The notes under the pieces: model-generated
Databases searched by the model: none
What the model was told of the DNA's origin: nothing
The model's input: only the letters and a program-made list of their open reading frames with translations
Shown here: one piece after another, positions 1 to 9,887 of the stretch
Position numbering within the stretch: the first letter of the stretch is position 1
Layout of the letters: the number at the start of each line of letters is the position of its first letter
Translations under genes and position numbers: made by a program
From: Saccoglossus kowalevskii
Taxonomy: Eukaryota; Hemichordata; Enteropneusta; Harrimaniidae
DNA length: 15,593 nt
Reading direction: 5' to 3'
NCBI RefSeq assembly: GCF_000003605.2
Contig: NW_003126389.1
Coordinates: 283,460 to 299,052, forward strand

Positions 1-225
1 CTCCTCAGACGATAAGTAAGTTGAGAAAATCAAAATAAACCATTGCCATAAAAAATATTATTCTGCATCTATGTTTGCAATTTAAAATTAATTATTCAGG
101 TTTTTAAGTATTGTTTTCACTTTGTTTGTCGTACATTATAAAAAACAGTACATCAATGTTTTGCCAAAGATCACTTATTAAATGTACATTTACTGGTTTT
201 AGTTCAAATGTATCTTTGTTTACAG

Positions 226-300
226 ATTACCAGGACATTTCTACTAGTGGTACTATCAATGGCAAACATAGTTCAATTTCTGCTGAAAATAGCGGATCAG
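226..300 (+). CDS. Internal exon of an unidentified membrane protein gene
   Basis: The exon is bounded by a good acceptor (pyrimidine-rich stretch ending in TTTACAG at 225) and a strong donor (CAG/GTATGT at 300-306). It is 75 bases long. Its frame takes two bases from a codon begun in an earlier exon and leaves one base (G300) for the next, so both flanking introns are phase 1. Phase 1-1 exons are typical of extracellular modules. The peptide is rich in Ser, Thr, Gly and Asn and has an N-I-S/N-G-K-H-S type composition, consistent with an exposed stalk just before a membrane span. The same frame opens into the downstream exon at 413 without a stop. Earlier exons must lie left of the window. 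The gene is not recognised; the exon call rests on splice signals, phase and composition only. Confidence 0.6.
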
Positions 301-412
301 GTATGTAACGTACCATACATAGCAAACCTTATTCACAAATAAGAAGTAATATATAAGGCAGTTTTACCTGCATTCAAGATTATTTCACCAGAATTTGTAT
401 CCCAAATTCTAG

Positions 413-612
413 GTACTGCGACCAAGATTGTATTGCCGCTGATTATAATTGCTCTACTGATTGCGGGATGTATTGGTGTATATTACTACAGAAAAAAACA
501 CTATGAAAAGATGGAAAAAGCTGCAAATAAGAAAAAAAGTGAAAAGAAACCAGTTTCAAGGCGTCGAACAAGACAATCAAGGGGACCAAGCAGCACAATT
601 AGAAAAAAATAG
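413..612 (+). CDS. Terminal exon: transmembrane helix and basic cytoplasmic tail
   Basis: The acceptor is CCCAAATTCTAG at 401-412. The first two bases (GT) complete the Gly codon begun by G300, and 65 further codons run to TAG at 610-612. Bases 427-489 encode about 21 hydrophobic residues (IVLPLIIIALLIAGCIG followed by VYYY), a convincing single membrane span. It is followed at once by RKK and a Lys/Arg-rich tail of about 44 residues that ends in S-T-I-R-K-K. Positive charges directly after the helix predict a type I topology with the tail in the cytoplasm, assuming an extracellular N-terminal part. I do not recognise the family. Scavenger- or EGF-repeat receptors with a stalk, helix and short tail are plausible by architecture only. 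A different frame over the same bases opens at 461, but it ignores the splice phase and the hydrophobic span, so I reject it. No canonical AATAAA is seen close behind the stop; an ATTAAA lies near 1012. Confidence 0.68.
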
Positions 613-1734
613 GTTCCAGTGTGCATATCTTCACGGTTTTTAGCATGAATGGAACATTATAATAATATAATTTATCTGCTCAGCAAAACATAGTAATTTC
701 ATTGATACACCTCATTTATTTACATTACATTAGATTATGCGGTTAAATTGAAATTGGGCAAACCTGCAGTCTAGACTGGATGATATGAAAGATGGATAGT
801 GTCAAGTAGCACTAATTAGGTTATCCGTTTAACTGTTTATTTTTCATAATGAATGCTATTATTTGATAATATTCTCCTGTGAATTATGTTGAGAACCGGA
901 TTGCTATCTCTAATATATGATAGCCTGTTTATATATGTAGGTTTGTAGAAGAATGAGGAGGTTGTGGTGGTTCTGTTTGTAGATGTGTCATTCAGACCGA
1001 GGCCTTCATATTAAATTATGCATGTGCTAACTACAGTTAAACCATGTATCCGGGATGAATTCCTCCAACCTAACCCAAACAAACTCTTGCAACTTAGTAA
1101 CATGGTGAGCAAATATAACTGATTATGAACATGCGCATGAATCTCCGGCAACGCAGCAAGGTGAATATCTGACAATAACTGAAACATAGGAACCAGAACA
1201 TGATTCAAGCAGCATTTATGCGATACACAAATGTAAATTAAAAGTTGTCCGGAATTAAGTAAAACAAGCAATATCATACATCAGCCATGGGAAAACACGA
1301 ACTTTGGGCAAAAACATCCAACACAAGTTAAGAACATAGAACCTCTGCAGCTCGAAAAATAATACAACGAAAAATACATTTATTTTTTTTTTACGGAAGG
1401 CCTGGACATTGCACGATATTATAACTGATTCGTTTTCAAAATACAGTTCTCGTATGACATTTTACAAACTTTGTGTATTTATGAGTTATGTAATCTATCA
1501 CTTGCTTCTGCCAAGGATACTACGGTCATGCACTGCATTTGACATTGCTGTTCACCAAAATATTTTTGTTTAGCGTTAGCGTTTACTGTAAGTAAGATTT
1601 TAGTTAAGTGATAAATTTATCAGAGAACCGGCGCTTTACCTTTTTGTAATTGTTTTGGAGTTTTACGGATGAGAGAAAGAACTTTGGAGCAGCCACATCT
1701 CGTTGTTTTAATAGTTATATACAGAAATGTTATT
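613..1734. other. Non-coding sequence, 3' UTR and downstream DNA
   Basis: The first part is probably 3' UTR of the membrane protein gene; its end is uncertain, with one ATTAAA near 1012. The only open frame of note (minus strand, 1011-1277) has no recognisable motif, and no splice context supports it. Nothing else is identified here. Confidence 0.5.
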
Positions 1735-2145
1735 CTAGGTTGAAGATGGCACATTTATTTTTACCTCACAGTTACACCACAATATGACTATGACGCAAAA
1801 CGTGTTTCTAAACACCACGGTTATTGGTTAAAACTATTACATCGATGTTTGCATTATTTTTATTATAGTTCATGCCTTGTGTGCAGCCTACTGTGACGAG
1901 ATACATTTTGCGATTAAACAAAATAATAAGATGACTTTCTCGGTTACAGATGGAAACATTTATTTATCTTTACCTCACACAGGTACGTGTGTATGTAAAA
2001 GCACCAACGCCATTGTCCACAGTATGTTGCACAATAAGTGTTTTGACTAACAATTTTGATCATGGTGGATATTAGACTGTCTTGTGTGTAGCCTCACGTG
2101 ACGAGATAAGTTTTGCAATTAAAACCAATGCTCAGGTTACATAAA
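1735..2145 (+). repeat. Degenerate two-unit tandem repeat, period about 204 bp
   Basis: Unit A starts near 1735 and unit B near 1940. Both begin with a GGTT..(A)AGATGG motif followed by CATTTATTT and TTTACCTCACA. Both contain near their ends C(C/T)TTGTGTG(C/T)AGCCT, GTGACGAGATA and TTTTGC(G/A)ATTAAA. Matching landmarks are offset by 204-205 bases (1738 against 1942; 1876 against 2081). The middles have diverged. No open frame is shared, so this looks like an old non-coding tandem duplication or a piece of a dispersed satellite. Confidence 0.6.
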
Positions 2146-3200
2146 ATAACAAATGCATAGTTAATGTACATGGTATAGGTTACATTACACAATTTTTATC
2201 AGGGCACAGGATCACGTGCGCATTACACAAAATTAATGTAATTTTAAAAACAACTTTTCAAGGAATGCCAGCAAATTTTACCTATACCAGTGTAGGTGAA
2301 TCAGCTACATTTTGTAGGTGAATTTCAACTTGTGCGCATTTGAAATTGAATTTTATGTGAACTTTTTAAGTCGTATTGTTGTCTATGGGAGTTTAATTGT
2401 AGTGTGTCTTGTAAATCGGTCCAACAGACTTGCTCCAGCGATTGGCCACTATGCATTTTTATTGATTCTGCTAAAATGTAGTGATGGTGGCGCTGTTGCG
2501 AGGTGACATTCTGCTCAAATTGGCTGCTGATGGAATTGTGAAATACCAAAATACAAAATCATAGTTTATACGGTTGAGAAAGCACATTCAGTAATTTTGA
2601 AGTTTACTAAAACGCAACACCCTTGATTTTATTTATTTCACACAATTCGTGAAGCAAGTTTTATTTTGGTCTGGTCTAGTATCATCCTAGAATAACATAA
2701 TTATAGCAGTGTACTTTGTAATATGCTTAATAGGTGTATCTATTTAAACAAAAAATAATACTTAATATACCACTGAGCAATACTCCCACTTAACTGATAT
2801 TTCCTGGAGCCAGTGTGCACAGGCCTGTGATGTTTAGAGGACATGATCTCAGTTGTATTACACTTGTTTTACATATTATTAACACCTACATTTGTGTTAA
2901 TTTAGTTATTATATTTATGTATTTAATGTGATCCAATTGCCTTATATCATTGACCAAGATCGAATAAAAGAAATGATCACATTAGACATGTACCTGTGTC
3001 AACACAGATTCGATTATGTTTCAGAGAGATAATGACAATCATTTTCGCCATAAGTTAACATATTTGATTAATTATGTGTCCGATAGTTAATGTATTGTTC
3101 AATTATCTACCTACTTTCAATCACATCTCATTATTGAGGCAAATCATACACAGACCAAACATTTGTTATATTGATAACAATTATTTGTCTGCTGACCACA

Positions 3201-3228
3201 ATGTGTGTGTGTGTGGGCGGGGGGGGGG
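3201..3228 (+). repeat. (TG)n followed by poly-G tract
   Basis: About seven TG units run into GGGCGGGGGGGGG. The same TG-then-G arrangement is present at the homologous place in the second long repeat copy (near 8694-8712), so it predates the duplication. Confidence 0.85.
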
Positions 3229-3970
3229 TATAATGCTAATACATAAATAATATCAAAATCCACAAGCAAATTTATAATTCCAGAAAAACAATGGAGACAA
3301 ACACAACACATAGATCTTCTGAAAACCAACAAAGAGGTGATGTCAAGCATATAAAAAAGTGCACATCTTGTCCAACCTTAACTACGCATAACTCCTCTGT
3401 GAAATTAAATTTCTTGGAATTAGTTTGACTTTTTCAAATGCTCTTCTCTGTGTAGTCCCATGAGAGACTCTTAATACATTAAAATGTTGTGTGTTTTCTA
3501 TACAAAAGAAAATCAAATGTAAAACATTTTAGCATTGGTCATTTCAATACTAACATTTACTTACACCTTAAACAGTCATTCAGTATATTCTCAATCAGCT
3601 AATGTCACGTCAAATAGAAGTAGTAGAACTAGTTTAGTATTTTCTTTATTATCTGAAAATAACAGCAGTGGATTGTTCCAGTTGAGAGTAAAAATAACAA
3701 TTTAACCATAAATGTTTTAGAAAACAAATGACTGACAAGTATACCACATGAAAAATGGATTACATATTCTGATTACTTGAATGAATTACTGCAAATCACT
3801 GAGTTATTGTGATAAACAAATATCATAGTGCACGTTATTATTTGCTTGGAGTCCAGATATTCTTAATTTTCAATTATTCTTCCAAAGCAAAATAGAACTA
3901 TCAAAAATCAATAAAGCATAACCTGTGAAGTCACATAGTAGAAATTGAATGTACTGTCATCCCTGTTCAT

Positions 3971-3971
<1 letters not shown>

Positions 3972-4028
<57 letters not shown>
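3972..4028 (+). repeat. (CA)n microsatellite
   Basis: An uninterrupted AC/CA dinucleotide run of about 28 units. The homologous position in long repeat copy 2 (near 9140) lacks it, so it expanded in copy 1 after the duplication, or copy 2 lost it with the surrounding 120 or so bases. Confidence 0.97.
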
Positions 4029-4029
<1 letters not shown>

Positions 4030-4245
4030 TCAGGCACACTTGCACCCTATACAACATAAGACCCCATTTCGGAATTTGTCAAACGCTGACTAAATAATCA
4101 CACTGTTGTACACTACCTGTAAAGAATTTTCAGAACATTTCCATGAATACTACATAAATATACTTCTTATGAAAATAATGTAAGCATTAACAAAAGAACA
4201 AATTGAAATAATTACTAATTTAAAATTTGTTTAGCCAGATTCGTC

Positions 4246-4350
4246 CTAAAACGGGGTCGTAATGAATGTGGTCAAGAATGTCTCGTATCCATCAATGTCT
4301 TTAAGGTATACACCTTTGTCGACTACCTGTCCACAGGTATGACAGCTCAT
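4246..4350 (-). pseudogene. Possible short minus-strand coding exon or exon remnant
   Basis: A frame of 34 codons opens with ATG (4348-4350) and ends in TAG (4246-4248). It begins M-S-C-H-T-C-G-Q and contains D-K-G-V-Y-L-K-D-I-D-G-Y-E-T-F, which has a protein-like composition and a CxxC pair near its start. The homologous stretch of long repeat copy 2 (about 9339-9450) keeps the reading in its second half. Copy 2 has a stop where copy 1 has Tyr, a small insertion ahead of the Val-Asp-Lys, and a Gly-to-Ala change. Of roughly seven base differences in the shared codons, four are silent third-position changes. That is suggestive of past coding use but too few to prove it. No family is recognised, and chance cannot be excluded. 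Confidence 0.25.
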
Positions 4351-4353
4351 TTA

Positions 4354-4476
<123 letters not shown>

Positions 4477-5020
4477 TTAAATTAAACGTGTTGATCCAAC
4501 AGGTACCAGCTTCCAGTTTAGATATCACTATGTGTGCTTTCTTCAGATCACTATAAGGAAATTAAAAATAACATCAAGAAATACTTACCAAGGTTCCTAT
4601 TCCTATGTTTTACTAAAATGCAATTTTTAATTTCACCTGTATGACAAATGAGGTAACTACTTGTTGTATTATTAGCAAATATACTAAGATTAACCAAATA
4701 GAAGCAGTTTCTTGTGAAAAAAGTACTGTGGTATGTTGAATGAATAGAAAAACCCAGACTTAACCATGGTGTTCTAAGAATGAACTTCATTGTATGAAGT
4801 GAACATCTGCTGGGGTCATTTTTAATATTCCCAATTTGTATATATTTAATTATGTTCAGTTTATTCGTTAATTATCAAAATTAGAAGTGGTACAAAAAGT
4901 GCTGCATCAGAAACTGAACAGGTTTCTTATGTGTAGAGAATTGTGAATTAATCTATATTGGCTTCAAATACAGTTGGCAGCATGACAGTAATTGTGAAAT
5001 GAATCGAAAAAAACAATCAG

Positions 5021-5639
5021 CGTTGCAATATTGATATGTGATTACACTTACATACTGTTACATTTTAACTATCAATATTCCACTTTTTTTCTTGCAAAAC
5101 TTCAAGCTATATTGCAAGACTGCTGGTCGGGTTGTTTTTTGCTTACAGTTAATCAAGCATAATGCTCCAACATATTCATATTAATTTGTTAAATTGAATA
5201 TACTTGCTTTTCCTGTTACCATTTGCAGTTTTTCTATTTGCTATACCTAATTGTTATATCTAAATTTCTCAAACCATATGGTAACAATTCCACACAAATT
5301 TGCAAACTTTTTTTCGAATTTGAAAAATTCAAATTCAAAAAATCATCTATTAATTGTCTCATGCATGTTTCTTTTGCATGTAAAAGTGATCTAAATATTC
5401 TTTATAATAAATTTCAGGACAACTAACATTAAAATATTAAAATGTCAAAAATTATTATAAATTTTAGCAGATTTCATTTTATACTTTTTCAAAATAAAAA
5501 TGAGAGAAATTAAATATTCTGATAATCACTGACTAGAAGGGTTGTACAACCCTGATTGTTCACATTCTCATAACTGCCAGAAAATCTGTCTAAATAATAA
5601 ATTTCATTTATTACTCATTAGGCTTAATTTCAAATTACA
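5021..5639. other. AT-rich spacer between long repeat copy 1 and the DIRS fragment
   Basis: No gene is supported. It contains two self-complementary sites: a 9-base-arm inverted repeat at 5316-5336 (GAATTTGAA, AAA, TTCAAATTC) and a perfect 16-base palindrome AGGGTTGTACAACCCT at 5538-5553. The open frame at 5223-5426 (+) is low-complexity Phe/Lys/Leu and is most likely due to chance. Confidence 0.55.
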
Positions 5640-6299
5640 GCCTCGACGGAAACTATAAAAGAATATACCTGGGACCAACAAGAACACCCTGGGGTAACAA
5701 TTCTCTAAGAAAAAGGCCCAGTCTGAGAGGTCATCCCATGGCTCTGAGCGCCGCCTATCTGACGCCAACGCCAACCGGAAAACTGTTTTTATAGTGACAT
5801 ATTTCATGTCTGCCTCATTACATTACAATCATTACATGACCGAACTTGAGGCCAGTTTCAGCAGAACCTGATAAGACTGGGAACAAAACTGACATATATC
5901 CAAGTACCGTTGATATAGATTTCCCCTGATCAAAGAATCTGATGAAAAATCGGATACATGTACCTCACTAATAAAGAGTCGGAGATGATCAACCTCCCTT
6001 CCATTACACCAATCAGTGTAAACTCTCCATCTCGACTCATACAAATGTCTGGTTTCGTCCAACTGTGCCGAAGTGAGGAACCTAGACAAGTCTGCGGAAA
6101 AGCTTTGCGCTTGCATGAGTTTATCGACAACCTCCATGCGTGAAGATGGGAAAACACAGGGCTCATTCAGATCCAGAAGATCCGGCAACTCCACTGGAGA
6201 CTCGACTAGGAGGTCCAGCAACATTGGGACCCAGACCTTCACTGGCAAATAGGGCGCCACCAGTGTCAATAGGCATTGTGGACTTTAGTCACAGTTTCT
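5640..6299 (-). pseudogene. DIRS tyrosine recombinase, truncated before the C-terminal catalytic residues
   Basis: The N-terminal, DNA-binding half is well preserved (6269-5980): L-V-A-P-Y-L-P, then F-L-T-S-A-Q-L-D-E-T-R-H-L-Y and W-R-V-Y-T-D-W-C-N-G-R. After a frameshift near 5980, F-D-Q-G-K-S-I-S-T-V-L-G-Y follows (about 5930-5890). About 50 residues are then missing. The sequence resumes with K-T-V-F-R-L-A-L-A-S-D-R-R-R-S-E (5790-5743), which carries the first catalytic Arg of DIRS recombinases. It continues to a remnant of the following strand near 5690 and ends. The later His-x-x-Arg and the nucleophile Tyr are absent. The gap and the truncation are deletions inferred from remembered family structure. 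Confidence 0.8.
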
Positions 6300-6870
6300 C
6301 TAAAACCTAGTGCACTAGTTGGAAGGGCCTACGCATTCATGTGACTCCAGGAGATTGATAGAGCGTTCGTGGCAAAGGCACTCGTCACCAGGAGAAGCAA
6401 CACTTACGTCAAGAGCTTGGCATTCCGGTGATTGGCAAACAAATCTATCTGGGGACTGTCTCAGAAACCAAAAAGGCGACCCGCTACCCGCTGGGGAATC
6501 TGCCACTTGGTGTTATGAAACTGAATTCGTCTCTAGAGGGCGTTCGTGGCGCTGATGCGTATCCCTGGAAGGTGGTGAGCCACTTTGACAACCTGGAGGA
6601 ATGTATCTTGCAGGACTCTGTGGTGGCGTGCGACCTCCTGACAGTAGGACAGTCTCCATCTTCAGCCAATTGATGTGGCAGCCCACATAATGGCCAGACA
6701 AGTCCCTTGGACTTGAAGGTCCATTAGAAGGCTGCCCCACCCTTGGAGCGACACATACATAATGAGCTCCACAAGGGAGTTGTACCGCGCCTGTGTCAAA
6801 CTGCATACACAGAAAAAACTAGGTTGCAGGACAGTATAGGGTTGGACTTGGGAATATTTGATAAAAAGCC
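6300..6870 (-). pseudogene. DIRS RNase H region, degraded
   Basis: Fragments in several frames follow the RT. L-Q-G-W-G-S-L-L-M-D-L-Q-V-Q-G (about 6755-6710) matches the S-x-x-G-W-G-x-x-L strand of DIRS RNase H, and H-I-N-W-L-K-M-E-T-V-L-L (about 6680-6640) matches its H-I-N-x-L-E-x-x-A helix. The part around 6590-6330 resembles the family's D-S-P-Q-I-D-L-F-A and W-x-x-M-N-A-Y-A-F-P sequence between RNase H and recombinase, with two stops inside it. About 60 residues between the two fragments appear to be deleted. The acidic catalytic residue before S-L-Q-G-W-G is not seen. Confidence 0.75.
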
Positions 6871-7601
6871 CTACCCGTAGAGAAGTGTTCGCACATGCTT
6901 CACTAACATCTCTCTGTCTCGGCTGTGCAATAACCAGACGTCGAGGTATGGGTTTAGACGACCAGTGGAGACCTGTCGTAACATCAAGATGAAGGCGTAC
7001 GGCACCAAGCACAAACTGAAAGGGAGAGCAGTAAACTCGTACACTTTGCTCTCTGAGATGCTAAATCTGAGATACTGGCTGTGAGAGTGGTGATTTGGGA
7101 TTTGGAAATATGCGTTGCTCGGGTGCACTGACAGGAGCATCGAAGCTGGTGTTTCCATTCAGAAGCGATGAAGCTCCCCAAACCCATTCAGTCAACTGAG
7201 GTCTAGGACAGGACACCACTCCCCGAAGTCTTGGGAACAAGGAAGAGATGGGAATATAATCATGGATCTAAATGGGGGTTCTCCACTATGCGTACCGCAC
7301 CTTTGTCCAGAAGGCTGGCTACTCCGTGCTGGATTGTCTCCGCCTTGACCTCATCCCTTGGCAGAAGACAGGAGGGAAGATGGGTAGTCAGAGGAGGAGC
7401 ACACCGGAAAGGATTCGGATAATCAGAGACACTACTGCGAGCACCCAGGGGTCGGGAACTCATCTGTGGAAAGCTGGTATGTGCTGTTTGAGGCGCGATT
7501 CGATGGGAAGAGGCAGACTGGGGTTCGGAGCTAGAGCTCCCTGAACTCCAGCCTCCAGGGTTGGAGGTCGAATATGGGGAGACTGAGCCCGAGGACTCCA
7601 A
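6871..7601 (-). pseudogene. DIRS reverse transcriptase, frameshifted and catalytically changed
   Basis: The N-terminal block (7601-7260) reads N-P-F-R-C-A-P-P-L-T, then a helix ending in L-L-D-K-G-A-V-R-I-V, as at the start of DIRS reverse transcriptases. It is followed by F-G-E-W-C-P-V-L-D-L-S (about 7227-7195), matching the family's (S)GEWRPVLDLS, with stops on either side of L-N-G-F-G-E-L-H-R-F. The core frame (7158-6871) holds N-A-Y-F-Q-I-P and H-S-Q-Y-L-R-F, then L-P-F-S-L-C-L-V-P and Y-L-D-V-W-L-L. In active members motif A is (K)DAYFQIP and motif C is YLDD. Here the motif A Asp is Asn (codon 7114-7116) and the second motif C Asp is Val (6937-6939). The protein would be inactive even without the frameshifts. 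Confidence 0.85.
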
Positions 7602-8693
7602 AGGGGGAACCCAGAGTCATACCACCATCCATGCCCAGGCAGCCGATGAAGCTTTCAGAGAGACGTCAAGGCTCCCTGGCCCTAAGTAGCACCAGAACAT
7701 CTACCACTAGGACCACGTTTCTTGGACTTCTTCTGTCCCTTAGAAGGAGACCACAAGCACTTAGATCCTCGTTGGTTACGGAACGGCATGAAATCACAAC
7801 GGTTATGCAGAAAAAATATGTGTAACCATTGTGTAACATTCGGATTACCAGTGTGGTTGAATCGACTATGTTTTTGGAGATTAATTTCAACCTGTGTGTA
7901 TTTGCATTTGACTCTGATGTGAACTTTTCATTTGGTTGGAGTGTTGTCAATGGGGAGTTTAAATGTAGTGTGTTTTGTAGATCGGTCCAAAAGACTTGCT
8001 CCAAGGATTGACCACTTTATTAATTTTCTAAATGCATTTTTATTGATTCTGTTAAAATGTAGTGAAGCTGGCGATGTTGCGAGTTGAAATTCTGCTCAAA
8101 TTGGCTGCCGGTGGCGTTGTTGTGATATATACCAAAATCCTAGTTTAAACGGTTGAGGAAGCTTTTCCAGTAATCTTGAATTTTACAAAAAGACAACAAA
8201 GTTAATTCGCCATCATTGATTTTATTTCAAAAAATCCGTCGAGCAAGTTTTATTTTGATCTGGTCTAATATCATCATCTTAGAATAACATAATTATAGCA
8301 GTGTACTTTGTAATATGCTTAATAGGTCTATCTATTTAAACAAAAAAATACTTATCATACCACTGGCAATACTCCTACTGAACTGATATTTCCTGGAGCC
8401 AGTGTGCACAGGCCTGTGATGTTTAGAGGACATGATCTGATGTATTTTACATATTATTTAAATCTATGTGTTTGTGATCATTGTGCAACAAAGCAGTTAT
8501 TGTATATGTATTGAATGTGATCTAATTGCCTAATGCCACTGACTGTAAAGAAATGATTACATTAGACATGTACTTGTGTGAACACAGATTGATTACGTTT
8601 CAGAGAGATAATGCCAATCATTTCATAAGTTAACATATTTAATTGATTGTGGTATTTCAAAAAAGCTTGATTAAATATATGTTCGATAATGTA

Positions 8694-8712
8694 TGTGTGT
8701 GTGTGTGGGGGG
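8694..8712 (+). repeat. (TG)n followed by poly-G tract
   Basis: This is the homologue of the tract at 3201-3228, shorter in both parts. It is followed in both copies by the same TATAATGCTAATACAT sequence. Confidence 0.85.
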
Positions 8713-9858
8713 TATAATGCTAATACATCGATAACATCAAAATCCACAAGCAAATCTATAATTCCAGAACACAATGGAGACAAACACAACACATAGATCT
8801 CCTGGAAACCAACAAAGAGGTGATGTCAAGCGTATCGAAAATAAGCACATCCTGTCCAACCTTACACATAACTCCTCTGCGGAATACAACATTAGAAAAA
8901 CATTTCTTGGCATTAGTTTAAAGTCAGTATAATATTTCGACATTTTCAAATGCTCTTAGGTTGTATGTTTTCTGTACAGATGGAAAAGGTAATGTCACTT
9001 CAAATAGAAGTAGTAGAACTAGTAGGGTAGTGTACCTGGCAATAAATTGAGTAGTGCATGTTATTATTTGCCTGGAATCCAGATGATCTCGCCATGTCTT
9101 TCATTATTATTATTTTAAACTGTCAAAAATCCATGAAGCATACAGATGCAGGCACACTCACACTCTTGTCATAACATAAGACCCCATACCTTAATTTGTC
9201 AAACGGTGACTAAATAATCATACAGTTGTACACATACAGTTGTAAGGAATTTTCAGATAATATCCATGAATACTACACAAATATACTTTGGGCAAATTGA
9301 AAAAAATGACAAATTTAGCAATTTATACCCAGATTCGTCCCAAAACAGGTAGTAATAAATGTAGTCAAGAATGTCTCATATGCATCAATGTCTTTAAATT
9401 ATACACCTTTGTCGACTACAATTTTGTATATAACAGGTATAACAGCTCATTTACATAGCGCACTTCACACTCTTGTGTATAATACTCAATTGTCACTGTG
9501 TCACTGACTGTTTGTAACCCCAAATTGGTATCTCTAATGATGTTAAATTGTTGATGCAACATATGCCAACATATTCCAGTTTAGATATCACTCTGTGTGC
9601 TTTCTTTAGATCACTGTAAATAAATTAAAAATTACATAAGGCAATATATACCAAGGTTCCTATTCCTAGTTTGACTAACACCCAAAATGCAATTTTAATG
9701 AAATATTAATTTCGGCTGCATCACAGTAACTACTTCTTGTATTATTATCAGATAAACTAAGTTAAACTAAAAATAAGCAACTTCTTATAAAAGCACTGTA
9801 GCACGTTGAATGAATATTGAAAGCTAGGCTTTACTCTGATATTCCTAGAATGTCATTG

Positions 9859-9887
9859 CATAAAGTGAACATCAGTTTCACTTTATG
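9859..9887 (+). repeat. Perfect hairpin found only in copy 2
   Basis: The arms CATAAAGTGAA and TTCACTTTATG are exact 11-base reverse complements around a 7-base loop (CATCAGT). The corresponding place in copy 1 (about 4791-4815) has only the first arm in a diverged form (TATGAAGTGAACATC), so the second arm arose or was lost after the copies separated. Confidence 0.85.

Larger units (their letters stand above)
5640..7805 (-). mobile_element. DIRS-type (tyrosine recombinase) retrotransposon, broken and truncated at both ends
   Basis: Read on the minus strand, the segment gives in order a Gag-to-RT region, reverse transcriptase, RNase H and a tyrosine recombinase, the usual order of DIRS elements. 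The local base composition is much richer in GC than its surroundings. Gag-end remnants with Lys/Gly/Ser-rich sequence lie at 7730-7800. The coding region switches frame many times and has in-frame stops, so no protein can be made from it. Neither inverted terminal repeat is seen: the 5' end stops near 7805, about 40 bases from the start of long repeat copy 2, and the 3' end stops inside the recombinase near 5640. Family assignment is by remembered DIRS motifs, not by search. Confidence 0.85.

Noticed and set aside
461-643. Plus-strand open frame of 60 codons
   Set aside because: It overlaps the terminal exon in another frame; the exon's frame has splice-phase continuity and a membrane helix, so this one is a shadow.
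1068-1082. CCAACCTAACCCAAAC as telomere-like repeat
   Set aside because: Only a single imperfect unit; no tandem array.
1011-1277. Minus-strand open frame of 88 codons
   Set aside because: No family motif, no splice or promoter context, and hydrophobic/Cys-rich composition typical of chance frames in this DNA.
3972-4028. CRISPR-like or coding repeat
   Set aside because: It is a simple CA dinucleotide run without spacers.
5958-7825. Plus-strand frames over the DIRS fragment (for example 5958-6143, 6319-6673, 7272-7544, 7574-7825)
   Set aside because: They are antisense to recognisable DIRS RT, RNase H and recombinase sequence; the relatively high GC content lowers stop density there.
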